Source: Prochlorococcus sp. AG-418-I20 (GTDB lineage Bacteria > Cyanobacteriota > Cyanobacteriia > PCC-6307 > Cyanobiaceae). Taken from it: a stretch of DNA of 64,000 bases. The DNA is taken from assembly GCA_003214175.1 (NCBI GenBank), contig QCLZ01000001.1, forward strand, positions 1 through 64,000, in the 5' to 3' direction. Position numbers and translations under genes: made by a program. The notes under the pieces are model-generated. The model did no database searches. It saw only the letters and a list, made by a program, of their open reading frames with translations, and had not been told where the DNA came from. Shown here piece after piece: positions 46,137-55,999 of the stretch; within the stretch, counting starts at the first letter, position 1, and each line of letters begins with the position of its first letter.

Positions 46137-47540
46137 TCGATTTTTGATTAAATATTCTGCAATTTGTAGAGTAGCAAAACAATCATCTTTGTTATATTGG
46201 ATAATTTTTTTTAAAAATGCATCGTTTTCTGTAATTTGATATTGAATCCACCAGTAAAGGGCTTTCGAGCCACTTACATTTTTCTGCATCCATTCAAATC
46301 CAAGCCAATTAGAAACAGTTTTTAAGCTATAGTTTTTTAGTGGTAATATCCAAGACTTTCTTATTAAGGTATGCAAGTCAATAAATCTGGAGGAAAGTCC
46401 ATCAATTTCCTCAAAACTAAAATTTAGTTCTTTAGCAATATTAATTATTGATATTTTTTCAGTTTCTCCGTAATGCAAAACTGGCCATTCCTGGTGTGAA
46501 AAAAGTATTTCAATAATTTGCCTGTAAGATTCTCCTTTATTGTTTTTAAGATTTAAAATTGGTTTATAAATAAGATCTTCTTTTTTTATAGATAAATTAT
46601 TTACTTTTAAAAATCCATATAAAAAATCATGCTTTTCATCTGGATTTGACTCAATATCAAATATATAAAATCCCGAACATATTTTTTCTAATAGATCTTC
46701 TGTATTATTTTTATTAGAAATGAAATATGGTTCACCAGAGATATATGCTTGTGCTTGCTTTACAAATATGGATGCTTTTTCATACTTCTGATCTCTGAAT
46801 TTTGATAATTTCTCTCCAAGTTGTTTTTCGCTGTACGAGGCTAATGTTTGGGTATTAGTTATTCCATTTGCTTTGAGTAACGAGGCCGTTTTGGACCCTA
46901 TTCCATCTATATCTGTTAGATATCCATTCTCTTTTGCTTCTTTGTCACAAAATTTTTGCCAGGAACAAATAGTACATTTTTTTCTATCTTGAGTTATTTC
47001 TGGTATAGATCCCTCCAAGCATTCATTCAAATTTAATAAAACATTTAAAACTTTTTTTCTTAATTTTTTATTTAAATAAATTTCTTCAACTTTAACTTTT
47101 TTATAAAAATTTGAAATTACTAATCCTTTCTCAATTTTAGATTCTTGAAAAGATTCCAAAAGCATAGAACTAAAAGCTAAGTCGAATAAATGTTCTTTAG
47201 TTATTTTGTGGCCTAACTTATAAACAGCAGGTAAATATTTATATTGTCCCCATTTACTTTTACCTTTAGTCTTGAAAAGTAATTGTGGAAGTATCTCTGC
47301 GTTTATATTTTGGTAAAGATTTCCTTTGATTTTTATTCCAACTACCCCTTGATAACCATTTTCACAGGCTTTTAATCCTGTATATATTTCACCATTACAA
47401 AATTCAGAGAAAATTTGAAACTGATTAATTTTATCTATAGCTTTATGGGGAGACCAAACTTCATAAGATCTTATACCCTGAAAATCGAGCCATGCTTTTC
47501 TTTTGCATCTTGTAAAACTTTTTAAATGAAGAGAATTCAA
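46122..47540 (-). CDS. TM0106-type RecB-like nuclease with RNase H-fold exonuclease domain
   Basis: A 472-residue protein with cysteine clusters at the start (FTRCKRKAWLDF) and middle (KKCTICSWQKFC) that suggest an iron-sulfur site, a helix-hairpin-helix (LTDIDGIGSKTASLLKANGI), and a C-terminal DEDD-like exonuclease domain with FDIESNPDEKHDFLYGF and YNKDDCFATLQIAEYL. The family is recognised in cyanobacteria and thermophiles; its substrate is unknown. It is divergent from the phosphohexomutase gene. The N-terminal RecB-fold assignment is moderately sure. Confidence 0.75.
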   Translation of the reverse strand: MNSLHLKSFTRCKRKAWLDFQGIRSYEVWSPHKAIDKINQFQIFSEFCNGEIYTGLKACENGYQGVVGIKIKGNLYQNINAEILPQLLFKTKGKSKWGQYKYLPAVYKLGHKITKEHLFDLAFSSMLLESFQESKIEKGLVISNFYKKVKVEEIYLNKKLRKKVLNVLLNLNECLEGSIPEITQDRKKCTICSWQKFCDKEAKENGYLTDIDGIGSKTASLLKANGITNTQTLASYSEKQLGEKLSKFRDQKYEKASIFVKQAQAYISGEPYFISNKNNTEDLLEKICSGFYIFDIESNPDEKHDFLYGFLKVNNLSIKKEDLIYKPILNLKNNKGESYRQIIEILFSHQEWPVLHYGETEKISIINIAKELNFSFEEIDGLSSRFIDLHTLIRKSWILPLKNYSLKTVSNWLGFEWMQKNVSGSKALYWWIQYQITENDAFLKKIIQYNKDDCFATLQIAEYLIKNRLKKN

Positions 47541-47620
47541 ATTATTTTTTAAGGGCGGTTTTAAAATTTACTCATATAAATTAGTATAGATAATTAAAAG
47601 AAATCAAGGAAATTTGAAAT

Positions 47621-49075
47621 TTGACTGCTGATAAATTAGAAAAGATAAAATTTGGAACTGATGGTTGGAGAGGCATTATTGGTTTTGACTTTAACCTGTC
47701 CAATCTTTCAAGAGTTGTTGTCGCTGCATGTCAGGAGTTGCATTATCAATACTATAAAGAAGTTAATTCAAAGAAAATTATTATTGGATATGATCGTAGA
47801 TTTATGGCTTGTGAATTCGCCAAGCAAATAGTGCCTTTTGTAAGAGGATGCGGTTTCGAACCGATCTTATCTGATAGCTTTGTTACAACACCCTCTTGTA
47901 GTTTCTATGCCAAAGAAGTCGGTTGTCTTGGAGCGTTAGTAATTACAGCAAGTCATAATCCATATAATTGGCTAGGTCTGAAAATAAAGAGCTTTAATGG
48001 ATGTTCTGTTGACGAATCTTTTACAAGTGAAGTTGAAAAAAGATTAATGCTTCGAAATTCAATTGAAAAAATAGATGGTATTAATCAATTAGTAGATATT
48101 AAGAAATTTCATTTAGATAGAATTAAATCCCTTTTTGATATTGACTATATTTCCAAGAGATTAAAAAAAATGAAATTGAGAATTTTTGTAGATTCTATGC
48201 ATGGTTCAGCTGCAAATTGTATGGCTGAGATTTTTGCTTCTAATGATTTAGAAGTTATTTCAGAAATCAGGAAAGATGCTGATCCTTTTTTTGGAGGAAA
48301 ACCTCCTGAACCTCTTTTGAATTATGCAGATGATCTAAAACAATCACTAATAAAAAATTCAACAAATGAAGTGAAAACTCTAGGAATTATATTTGATGGT
48401 GATGGTGATAGAATTGCGGCAATTGATGAAAAAGGAAGATACTCCAGTACTCAAGATTTACTCCCATACTTTATTAGCTATTTGGGAGAAATAAAAAATA
48501 ATTCTTATCCAGTTTTAAAGACTGTTAGTGGTTCAGATATTATTAAAAATATATCAGAGAGTCAAAATAGAGATGTTTTTGAACTTCCAGTTGGCTTTAA
48601 ATATATTGCTGAAAAAATGATTAAAGAAAAAATATTTATTGGAGGAGAGGAATCTGGGGGAGTTGGTTTTGGTGACTTTATGCCTGAAAGAGATGCTCTA
48701 TATGCAGCGATGGTTTTATTAAATGGAATTGCTGAAAAATCTCAATATTTATATCAAACCTTAGATGAAATTCAAGAAGATTTTGGGCCAAGTTTTTATA
48801 AAAGAATTGATATTAAATTTCCAAATCAGTCAGAAAAAAATAACGTAAAAGAATTTATCATAGATAATATTCCTGAGAATATTAATAATCACAAGTTAAA
48901 AAGTATCTCAAAGATCGATGGAATAAAGTTGAGAATTGATAAAAATTTTTGGCTTCTTTTTAGGTTTTCAGGAACGGAGCCTCTTTTAAGGTTATATTGT
49001 GAAGCACCAAAAGAATCTTATCTAATTGAGGTATTAGACTGGGGTCAAGAATTTATAAATTTGGCAGGTAAATAA
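47621..49075 (+). CDS. Phosphoglucomutase/phosphomannomutase family protein
   Basis: A 484-residue alpha-D-phosphohexomutase. FGTDGWRGIIGFDF, the phosphoserine loop ITASHNPYNWLGLKI, metal loop FDGDGDRIAAID, GGEESGGVGFG and RFSGTEPLLRLYCE are intact. The start is TTG, chosen because AAGGA lies 10 nt upstream at 47606-47610 and no ATG fits. Probably supplies glucose 1-phosphate or mannose 1-phosphate for glycogen or glycans; the two cannot be separated here. rdgB follows 2 bp later. Confidence 0.93.
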   Translation: MTADKLEKIKFGTDGWRGIIGFDFNLSNLSRVVVAACQELHYQYYKEVNSKKIIIGYDRRFMACEFAKQIVPFVRGCGFEPILSDSFVTTPSCSFYAKEVGCLGALVITASHNPYNWLGLKIKSFNGCSVDESFTSEVEKRLMLRNSIEKIDGINQLVDIKKFHLDRIKSLFDIDYISKRLKKMKLRIFVDSMHGSAANCMAEIFASNDLEVISEIRKDADPFFGGKPPEPLLNYADDLKQSLIKNSTNEVKTLGIIFDGDGDRIAAIDEKGRYSSTQDLLPYFISYLGEIKNNSYPVLKTVSGSDIIKNISESQNRDVFELPVGFKYIAEKMIKEKIFIGGEESGGVGFGDFMPERDALYAAMVLLNGIAEKSQYLYQTLDEIQEDFGPSFYKRIDIKFPNQSEKNNVKEFIIDNIPENINNHKLKSISKIDGIKLRIDKNFWLLFRFSGTEPLLRLYCEAPKESYLIEVLDWGQEFINLAGK

Positions 49076-49077
49076 GG

Positions 49078-49653
49078 ATGAAAAATTTATTTTTAGCGAG
49101 TAAGAATAAAGGTAAAATTGAAGAATATAAGAAATTTCTTGCTGTAGTTAATTGTAAATTGTTACTCCAGCCAGAATCATTAGAAGTTGAAGAGGATGGA
49201 CTGACATTTAGAGATAATGCAATTAAAAAAGCTAGTGAAGTTTCGAGAAAAACGAATAATTTTTCAATAGCAGATGATTCAGGAATTTGTATTGATGCAC
49301 TAGGTGGTAAGCCTGGTATTTACTCATCTAGATATGCAGAAAATGATCAGAAGAGAATTGAACGAGTTTTAAGAGAACTTGATGGTGTTCAAAATAGAAG
49401 TGCTTTCTTTATTGCTAATATTTGTGTTTGTTCCCCAAATGGTGAAGTGATTATTGAATCTGAGGACAAATGTTATGGCAATATTATTTTAAACCCCAGA
49501 GGAAAAAGTGGTTTTGGGTATGACCCAATTTTTGAGGAGAGTTCTACCAGATTAACTTTCGCTGAAATGAACAATGATATTAAAGACTCTTGTAGTCATA
49601 GAGGTAAAGCAATAAAAAAAATTATTCCAGATTTAATTGAAATTTTTTCTTAA
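49078..49653 (+). CDS. rdgB: Non-canonical purine NTP pyrophosphatase (RdgB/HAM1)
   Basis: Hydrolyses dITP, XTP and similar damaged nucleotides. FLASKNKGKIEEYKKFL, ADDSGICIDALGGKPGIYSSRYA, GYDPIFEE and SHRGKAIKKI are typical. The 191-residue length is normal. It begins 2 bp after the phosphohexomutase stop. It converges on the carotenoid oxygenase gene. Confidence 0.95.
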   Translation: MKNLFLASKNKGKIEEYKKFLAVVNCKLLLQPESLEVEEDGLTFRDNAIKKASEVSRKTNNFSIADDSGICIDALGGKPGIYSSRYAENDQKRIERVLRELDGVQNRSAFFIANICVCSPNGEVIIESEDKCYGNIILNPRGKSGFGYDPIFEESSTRLTFAEMNNDIKDSCSHRGKAIKKIIPDLIEIFS

Positions 49654-49655
49654 AT

Positions 49656-51140
49656 TCAATTAAACCAAGATCCATGAAGGCCATGAGGAATTGAAATGGG
49701 CAATTCATAAACAGCTAATTCTTTTAAGTCTTTTGCGTCTAATATCACTAAATCGCTTCCTCTTCTTTCTCCGTTCCATAGAAGTATAAATAAAAATCCC
49801 TCATCTTCTGTTGAAGAGTTTTCTGATGGAACCATAATTGGTTCACTAACAAATCCACTTGTACCTGCTGACCAAAAAATCTCTTCCTTAGAAGTTAAAT
49901 TTATTTTTTTTATTGCTTGAAGTGGAGCGTTCCCCAGCTTTTGAGATGTGCTTGCCATCCAACTAAAAGTTGCTTTTAATCCTAAGTTTTTAGGATTAAC
50001 AACAGCAAATTCACAACATTGTTCACTGAAAGTTTCAAGTTCACAAGTTTTTATCTTTAGATCTATAATTGATCTTTTCAGTTTTCCTTCTGGATATTTA
50101 TCAAAGTCAATATCCCTAAAATTCTCGTCTGGACCAACTGATGGGAAATCATCATAAAAAATACTATCTAATACGATTTTGGAATCTTTTTCAAATGCGT
50201 TTACATGATGAAAAACGAATCCTTTTGGAGCATCTATTGTTAAAGGAGGCTGTCCTCTAAATAATCCACTTTCTCTGGGGATGATAAAAAACTTTGCCTT
50301 TTTATTTGGGTTTGACTTTAGACATTGTGCTGCTCCTCTTTGACCCATTACAAATGGAAGAGGATTGAAATCAATTGCATTCTGTAAAAATATTGCCCAA
50401 TTAGTTGTAATTGCGAAATCATGAAGGAATGCAAAGCCATTAAAGGTATCTTTTCTGTCAAAAATGAGTTCTCCAGAATTTTTACCAGCATTATCAAATT
50501 CCATTAATCTAATGGTACTTTTTGGCCCGGTTTGTACTCCAAAAGTGACTAAAAGTTCTGAAGATGCATTTGAGTTTAGGTCTGTTTTGGGATGAGCACT
50601 GAATGCTTCGCTAGGTTTGAGTACTCCTTTTAATGTTGTTAAACCAATAGTTTCAAGACTATCAGGATCCATTGCATGTGGACCTGCTGCTTCCCACAAT
50701 GCAAGAATTTCATCTCCTAATTTAATGACATGTGTATTAGCGATATTCTTGAATTTTAAATCTAATGCATTATTTAAAATTCCTCCATTTTTTTGTGTTC
50801 CAAAAACACCTCTATAAATAAATTTATCTATTTTTTCTTCTTCCAAATAGCCTTTAGTTTTAACAAATCTATTTGTTAAGAATGGCTGACCATTTTCGAA
50901 TTTTATGGATGTTATCATCCCATCACCATCAAATGGATGATGAACCCATTGTCCACCTCTCTCTAATATTCCTGGTCCATTTCTTAATAATGTTCCATTT
51001 AAATTTTTAATATTATTACCTTTGCTAATTTTTAGAGGCTCTTTAGTTAGCTCCTTTTCTACATTTTGATAAGCACTTGACCAATCTTCTTTTTTAAGAA
51101 TATTAAATTTATTAATTTTTTTATCTTGTAAATTAGTCAC
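49656..51140 (-). CDS. Carotenoid cleavage oxygenase
   Basis: Iron-dependent dioxygenase (RPE65/CCD family), 494 residues, acting on carotenoids or apocarotenoids. The four iron-ligand histidines appear in AFSAHPKTD, FLHDFAIT, VFHHVNAFE and IPHGLHGSW. PFDGDGMITS and LLRNGPGILE near the N-terminus are conserved. The cleaved bond and product cannot be inferred. It fits with crtR in the same window as part of carotenoid turnover. Confidence 0.93.
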   Translation of the reverse strand: MTNLQDKKINKFNILKKEDWSSAYQNVEKELTKEPLKISKGNNIKNLNGTLLRNGPGILERGGQWVHHPFDGDGMITSIKFENGQPFLTNRFVKTKGYLEEEKIDKFIYRGVFGTQKNGGILNNALDLKFKNIANTHVIKLGDEILALWEAAGPHAMDPDSLETIGLTTLKGVLKPSEAFSAHPKTDLNSNASSELLVTFGVQTGPKSTIRLMEFDNAGKNSGELIFDRKDTFNGFAFLHDFAITTNWAIFLQNAIDFNPLPFVMGQRGAAQCLKSNPNKKAKFFIIPRESGLFRGQPPLTIDAPKGFVFHHVNAFEKDSKIVLDSIFYDDFPSVGPDENFRDIDFDKYPEGKLKRSIIDLKIKTCELETFSEQCCEFAVVNPKNLGLKATFSWMASTSQKLGNAPLQAIKKINLTSKEEIFWSAGTSGFVSEPIMVPSENSSTEDEGFLFILLWNGERRGSDLVILDAKDLKELAVYELPISIPHGLHGSWFN

Positions 51141-51212
51141 AACAAAATAATTACTTTATCTATCTTGGCCAAAAATCAACTGAATTGTGGCTGATTCGAA
51201 AAAATTCCTATT

Positions 51213-51818
51213 TTATTGTTTTTCTAACATTCCTTTACTGCTTGGAATTGAATCAGATCTTCTTGGATCTATCTCGGTAGCCATTCTCATTGCTCTTGAA
51301 AAAGCTTTAAAGCACGCCTCAACTATGTGATGTGAATTACTTCCTCGAATTTGATTTATATGCAGAGTAATACCGCTGTTATTTACAAAGGCAATAAAAA
51401 ACTCTCTTACTAATTCAGTATCATAATTTCCTATTCTAGGAGCTTTTAATTGAAGATCATAAGATAAATGCGGTCTGCCAGAACAGTCTAAAGTGACTTG
51501 AACTAATGCTTCATCTAATGGGGCAAAGAAATGTCCAAATCTGCTTATTCCTTTTCTTTCTCCCAAGGCTTTTGAAAATGCTTTGCCTAATGCGATTCCT
51601 ACATCTTCATTTGTATGATGATCATCAATATGGGTATCTCCAATTGCTTTTATTTTTAAATCGAATAAACCATGACTGGATATTTGATGAAGCATATGAT
51701 CTAAGAATGGTATCCCCGTATCAATCTCAGAAATTCCATTTCCATCTAAGTTTATAAATACAGAAATATCTGTTTCATTCGTTTTTCTTTTTATTTCAGA
51801 TTGCCTTAGAGATGACAT
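51213..51818 (-). CDS. hisB: Imidazoleglycerol-phosphate dehydratase
   Basis: Histidine synthesis step, monofunctional form of 201 residues. The manganese-binding motifs are [31 protein letters not shown] and [19 protein letters not shown]. No phosphatase domain is fused. It follows fabI by 20 bp on the same strand and may share its transcript. Confidence 0.97.
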   Translation of the reverse strand: MSSLRQSEIKRKTNETDISVFINLDGNGISEIDTGIPFLDHMLHQISSHGLFDLKIKAIGDTHIDDHHTNEDVGIALGKAFSKALGERKGISRFGHFFAPLDEALVQVTLDCSGRPHLSYDLQLKAPRIGNYDTELVREFFIAFVNNSGITLHINQIRGSNSHHIVEACFKAFSRAMRMATEIDPRRSDSIPSSKGMLEKQ

Positions 51819-51838
51819 TTTTATGCAAAAAACTTAGT

Positions 51839-52621
51839 TTACATTCCATTAATGCAGTAACCCGCATCAACATAAATTGTTTGGCCTGAAATACCGCTAG
51901 AGAGATCACTTAATAAAAAAGCAGCTGTATTACCTACTTCTGTTTGAGTGACTGTTCTGCGTAAAGGAGCCTTTTCTTCAACATTGTGAATCATATCTAA
52001 AATGCCACCTATAGCAGAACTCGCAAGTGTTCTTATAGGCCCAGCACTTATTGCGTTAACTCTGACTTGTTTTTCGGGACCAAGTTCTGCAGAAAGATAT
52101 CTTACTGAAGCTTCTAAAGCTGCTTTAGCAACTCCCATCACGTTATAGTTAGGAATCGCCCTTTCTGAACCTAAATAAGTTAATGAGACAACTCCAGCAC
52201 CATCACTAAATAGTGGTTTTGCTGCTTTACATAAAGGTGCTAACGAATACGCACTTATATTAAGAGCTCTATCAAAACCCTCTGAAGTGGTAGCACTATA
52301 ATCTCCAATCAATTCATCGCGTCCTGCAAATGCTAGGCAGTGAACCAATCCGTCAATTTGCCCCCAATTGTCTTTTATATTTTTAAATATTTCTTCAATT
52401 TGAGCTGGATTTTGAACATCAAGAGGCAAAAACAACGATGGGTTTAAAGGTTCAGTTAGTTCTCTAACTTTAGACTCGAATCTTCCCTTATCATCAGGCA
52501 AATATGTGATTCCAAGTTCTGCGCCAGCTTTTGAAAGTTGTTGAGCGATACCCCATGCTATTGAACGATTGTTGGCAATTCCCGTAACAAGAATTTTTTT
52601 GCCAGTTAGATTTAGAAGCAT
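51839..52621 (-). CDS. fabI: Enoyl-[acyl-carrier-protein] reductase (NADH)
   Basis: Last reduction in each fatty-acid elongation cycle. The 260-residue SDR protein has the FabI nucleotide-binding pattern LVTGIANNRSIAWGIAQQL, active-site YNVMGVAKAALEASVRYL and the end GISGQTIYVDAGYCINGM. The 105 bp gap to the divergent redoxin gene holds its promoter. Confidence 0.96.
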   Translation of the reverse strand: MLLNLTGKKILVTGIANNRSIAWGIAQQLSKAGAELGITYLPDDKGRFESKVRELTEPLNPSLFLPLDVQNPAQIEEIFKNIKDNWGQIDGLVHCLAFAGRDELIGDYSATTSEGFDRALNISAYSLAPLCKAAKPLFSDGAGVVSLTYLGSERAIPNYNVMGVAKAALEASVRYLSAELGPEKQVRVNAISAGPIRTLASSAIGGILDMIHNVEEKAPLRRTVTQTEVGNTAAFLLSDLSSGISGQTIYVDAGYCINGM

Positions 52622-52726
52622 TTTGTTTATTATTTCTATTATTCTCCTATATAAAAGTACCTATCTTTACGGATTAATGCAAAATATACAATAATTTTCA
52701 AATATCAAATAATTTTTAACTTGAAC

Positions 52727-53320
52727 ATGGTAAGAACAAATTCTATGGTTTTGGAATTAGGTTTTCAATTACCGAATTTCGAAATGTTAAATGCTAATTC
52801 TTCAAAAAATGAATATTTTAATTCTCATAATCTAGATAATCGGCATTTACTTTTAATGTTTATTTGTGCCCATTGCCCATTTGTTAAATATATTGAGAAT
52901 CAAATTTTCACCTTAAGTAAAGAAATTGAGAATACAGTTCAAACAGTTGCAATTTCTAGTAATGATATTGTCACTCATCCTTCAGATTCTCCTAAAAATC
53001 TGAGATTACAAGCAAAAACACAGGGATGGAGTTTTCCTTATCTACATGATGAAAATCAAAATTTTGCTAAGAACTTAAAAGCGGCTTGCACCCCAGATTT
53101 TTATCTTTTTTCAAATGAAGGAGATGGTGATTTTTTATTGTATTATCATGGCCAATTAGATGACAGTAGACCAGGTAATAATATCCCTCTATCTGGAAAA
53201 GATTTGCGCTCTGCGGTAAAAGATTTGAATCAAAATAATTCTTATCCTTCAAATCAGATGCCTTCTTTAGGTTGTAATATAAAATGGACTCCTGGTAAAG
53301 AACCAAGTTGGTTTAAATGA
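52727..53320 (+). CDS. Redoxin/AhpC-type thioredoxin-fold protein
   Basis: A 197-residue thioredoxin-fold protein. The motif LMFICAHCPFVKYIENQIF has one active-site Cys of the HCPFV type, as in peroxiredoxin-like proteins of the COG0526 group, with KAACTPDFYLF as the cis-proline segment. A second Cys lies at GCNIKWTPG near the end. I prefer the ATG at 52727 over an upstream TTG at 52721. Substrate unknown; antioxidant role is inferred. Confidence 0.8.
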   Translation: MVRTNSMVLELGFQLPNFEMLNANSSKNEYFNSHNLDNRHLLLMFICAHCPFVKYIENQIFTLSKEIENTVQTVAISSNDIVTHPSDSPKNLRLQAKTQGWSFPYLHDENQNFAKNLKAACTPDFYLFSNEGDGDFLLYYHGQLDDSRPGNNIPLSGKDLRSAVKDLNQNNSYPSNQMPSLGCNIKWTPGKEPSWFK

Positions 53321-53372
53321 ATTAAAATTTTTTTTACCCATAGAAATATGGTTTAGGGTTAATATATTTACT

Positions 53373-54578
53373 ATGCAGATACCTCCATTTACTTTAGATA
53401 GGCAGTTCCAAGAAATTGGCTCTGAAATTGAGAGTGAGGTTTCTAAAGTTTTAAAAGGGTGCCAGTATATTGGAGGACAAGAAATTGCCAAATTTGAGGA
53501 GAGTTTTTCAAATCTGATTGGTGTTGAAAATACTATTGGATGTAATAGTGGAACTGATGCTTTAGTATTAGCTTTGCGCGCATTAGATATTGGTGTGGGG
53601 GATGAAGTTATTACCTCATCTTTTAGCTTTTTTGCAACTGCAGAGGCTATTAGTGCAGTTGGTGCTAATCCTGTTTTGGTAGATATAGATCCAGAAACTT
53701 ATCTCATTAATACTGAACTAATAGAACAAGAAATAAATTCTAAGACCAAGGCAATTATGCCAGTTCATCTATTTGGTAATGCAGTAAATATGACCTTAAT
53801 AAAATCTTTGGCCGAGAAATATGACCTAAAAGTAATCGAAGATTGTGCTCAGGCAACATGCACAATGTGGGAAACTTCCAAAGTTGGTAGTATCGGTGAT
53901 ATCGGCTGTTTTAGCTTTTTTCCTACTAAAAATTTAGGAGCTGCTGGAGATGGTGGAGCAGTAACAACTTCAGATAAGAAGATTGCAAAAAAAATTAGAG
54001 AACTGGCTGTTCATGGCAGCCCAATAAGATATCATCATACCCAAATTGGATATAACAGCAGACTTGATACCATTCAAGCTGCCATATTAAACATTAAAAT
54101 TAAATATATTTCTAAGTGGGTTAATAATCGCCAAAAAATTGCTAATAATTACCTTGATTTATTAGAAAAAAATCCATTTATTAGTTTTCCAAAAATTAGC
54201 TCTGATTCAATTTCCCATTCTTGGAATCAATTTGTAATCAAATTAAGAAACGATAAATATTTTTTAAATGAAGATTTTTCAAATTTATTTAATACTGATT
54301 GCAAAAAATACTATTCCTTAAGGAATTTGGTAAAACAACAACTTTTTGAAAAAGGTATTAATTCGATTATTTATTATCCAATTCCAATACACGCACAAAT
54401 AGCTTACAAAAATAAAAATTTTTCTAGAATAAAACTCATTAATACAGAGAGAATTTGTACAGAAGTTCTTAGTCTTCCAATGTTTCCTGAAATTTCTTAT
54501 GAAGAGCAAGTTTATGTAGCAGAAAATTTAAATAAAGTTTTAAAGAATTGTATAGAGGAAATTCAAATTTCAGCATAA
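53373..54578 (+). CDS. DegT/DnrJ/EryC1/StrS aminotransferase
   Basis: PLP-dependent sugar aminotransferase family, 401 residues. The family start is FTLDRQFQEIGSEIESEV, with GCNSGTDALVLALRAL (phosphate loop), DCAQATCT and the PLP-lysine segment FSFFPTKNLGAAGDGGA, then YNSRLDTIQAAIL. It probably aminates a nucleotide-linked keto-sugar for the cell surface. No other sugar-nucleotide genes are adjacent; the next gene is photolyase on the opposite strand, overlapping by 16 bp. Confidence 0.93.
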   Translation: MQIPPFTLDRQFQEIGSEIESEVSKVLKGCQYIGGQEIAKFEESFSNLIGVENTIGCNSGTDALVLALRALDIGVGDEVITSSFSFFATAEAISAVGANPVLVDIDPETYLINTELIEQEINSKTKAIMPVHLFGNAVNMTLIKSLAEKYDLKVIEDCAQATCTMWETSKVGSIGDIGCFSFFPTKNLGAAGDGGAVTTSDKKIAKKIRELAVHGSPIRYHHTQIGYNSRLDTIQAAILNIKIKYISKWVNNRQKIANNYLDLLEKNPFISFPKISSDSISHSWNQFVIKLRNDKYFLNEDFSNLFNTDCKKYYSLRNLVKQQLFEKGINSIIYYPIPIHAQIAYKNKNFSRIKLINTERICTEVLSLPMFPEISYEEQVYVAENLNKVLKNCIEEIQISA

Positions 54579-55999
54579 AGTGATTTAAATAATCTTTGTT
54601 GTATGTTGTGATTGACGATAGGGCTTGAATAATTATTTTTTTCTAAATTAGATATCTCCCCATTTAATAATTCTGAATTTGACACTTTAGATAATTCAGG
54701 AATCCAATATTTAATATATTCGCAGATAGGATCAAATTTTTTTGCTTGGGTATATGGATTAAAAATTCTAAGTGGTTTTGGATCCATACCGCTACTGGCG
54801 CTCCACTGCCATCCCCCATTATTTGCAGCTAAGTCTCCATCAACCAAAGTCTCCATAAATTTTTTCTCGCCCATTTGCCAATTGCATATAAGATCTTTTA
54901 CCAGAAATGAAGCGACTATCATCCTACATCTGTTATGCATCCAGCCAGTACTATTTAGTTGACGCATTGCAGCATCAACTATAGGTACTCCGGTCTCTCC
55001 GTTGCTCCAATGCTGAAACCATTGATTATTGTTTTGCCATGGAAAGTGACCCCATTTTTTTCTATATGGACCTTTCTCTAGCTCTGGGAAATGGAATAAG
55101 CAATGTTGATAAAATTCACGCCAAACAAGTTCTTTTTGCCAAGTTTCAATTGATAGATAATTTCCTTGATTTGCAAAATCTGAATTTAAATTTAATGTGG
55201 CGTTCCAAATTTTTCTAATGCTTATGGTGCCGAATCTGAGAGATGCACTTAGAAAAGATGTCCCATTATGGGAAGGAAAATCTCGTGCAGAACTATAAGA
55301 ATATATATTTTTTTCGTTAATGAAGTTTTCTAATAATGTTTCTGCAGCATTCTCTCCAGGTCTACATGGACAAATATTCGAACCAGGAAATTTGATATTT
55401 TTGATAAATTTCTCTAGAACCAAATCAGATGAATTTATTGTCTTATTTTCTTTGAGCTTATTGTCTATATCTTTAAACTGGAAAACAACTTTATCTTGGT
55501 CATATGAACCTAATAAATTCATTTTTGATTTAAGGTTTTTATAAAAAGGACCATAAACTGAATAAGGTGTATTATTTCCGGAAAATATTTTTAAAGGTTC
55601 CACTAATAAGTGATCCCAAGTTTCAATAACTTGAATATTTTGTTCTTCTAAATTTTTTTTTATTTTTAAATCGCGATTAATCTCATAAGGTTCAATTGAT
55701 CTATTCCAAAAAATAAATTTAGCATCTATTTTTTTTGCTAATTGAGGAATTATTAATACCGGATCTCCTTCTTCTATGATTAATCTACTACCCATTTTTT
55801 TCCAATTATTTCTTAATTCTTGAAGCGAATTTCCTAGAAACCAAGCTCTTGAACTTGCATTGAAATCGTGTGGGTAATTTTTATCAAATATGTAAGTTGA
55901 AGTAATAGCATTTGATAATGAAAATGCTTCGATTAAAGCTTGATTGTCAAATATTCTTAAATCCTTTCTATGCCAAAAAAGTATTCTAGGTTTATTCAT
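54563..55999 (-). CDS. phr: Deoxyribodipyrimidine photolyase
   Basis: Uses FADH2 and light to split pyrimidine dimers. The 478-residue protein begins ILFWHRKDLRIFDN (antenna-binding domain). The FAD and DNA-binding C-terminal half has LVWREFYQHCLFHFP, GVPIVDAAMRQLNSTGWMHNR and the signature GDLAANNGGWQWSASSGMDP. The antenna chromophore is not resolved. It shares its start region with the NUDIX gene, 4 bp overlap, so the two form a unit. Confidence 0.96.
   Translation of the reverse strand: MNKPRILFWHRKDLRIFDNQALIEAFSLSNAITSTYIFDKNYPHDFNASSRAWFLGNSLQELRNNWKKMGSRLIIEEGDPVLIIPQLAKKIDAKFIFWNRSIEPYEINRDLKIKKNLEEQNIQVIETWDHLLVEPLKIFSGNNTPYSVYGPFYKNLKSKMNLLGSYDQDKVVFQFKDIDNKLKENKTINSSDLVLEKFIKNIKFPGSNICPCRPGENAAETLLENFINEKNIYSYSSARDFPSHNGTSFLSASLRFGTISIRKIWNATLNLNSDFANQGNYLSIETWQKELVWREFYQHCLFHFPELEKGPYRKKWGHFPWQNNNQWFQHWSNGETGVPIVDAAMRQLNSTGWMHNRCRMIVASFLVKDLICNWQMGEKKFMETLVDGDLAANNGGWQWSASSGMDPKPLRIFNPYTQAKKFDPICEYIKYWIPELSKVSNSELLNGEISNLEKNNYSSPIVNHNIQQRLFKSLYAEI

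Noticed and set aside
52657-52670. GTA-N8-TAC match between fabI and the redoxin gene
   Set aside because: Exact core match with acceptable spacing to a TAATTT element, but without the outer TGTA/TACA bases, and about two such matches are expected by chance in the intergenic DNA here.
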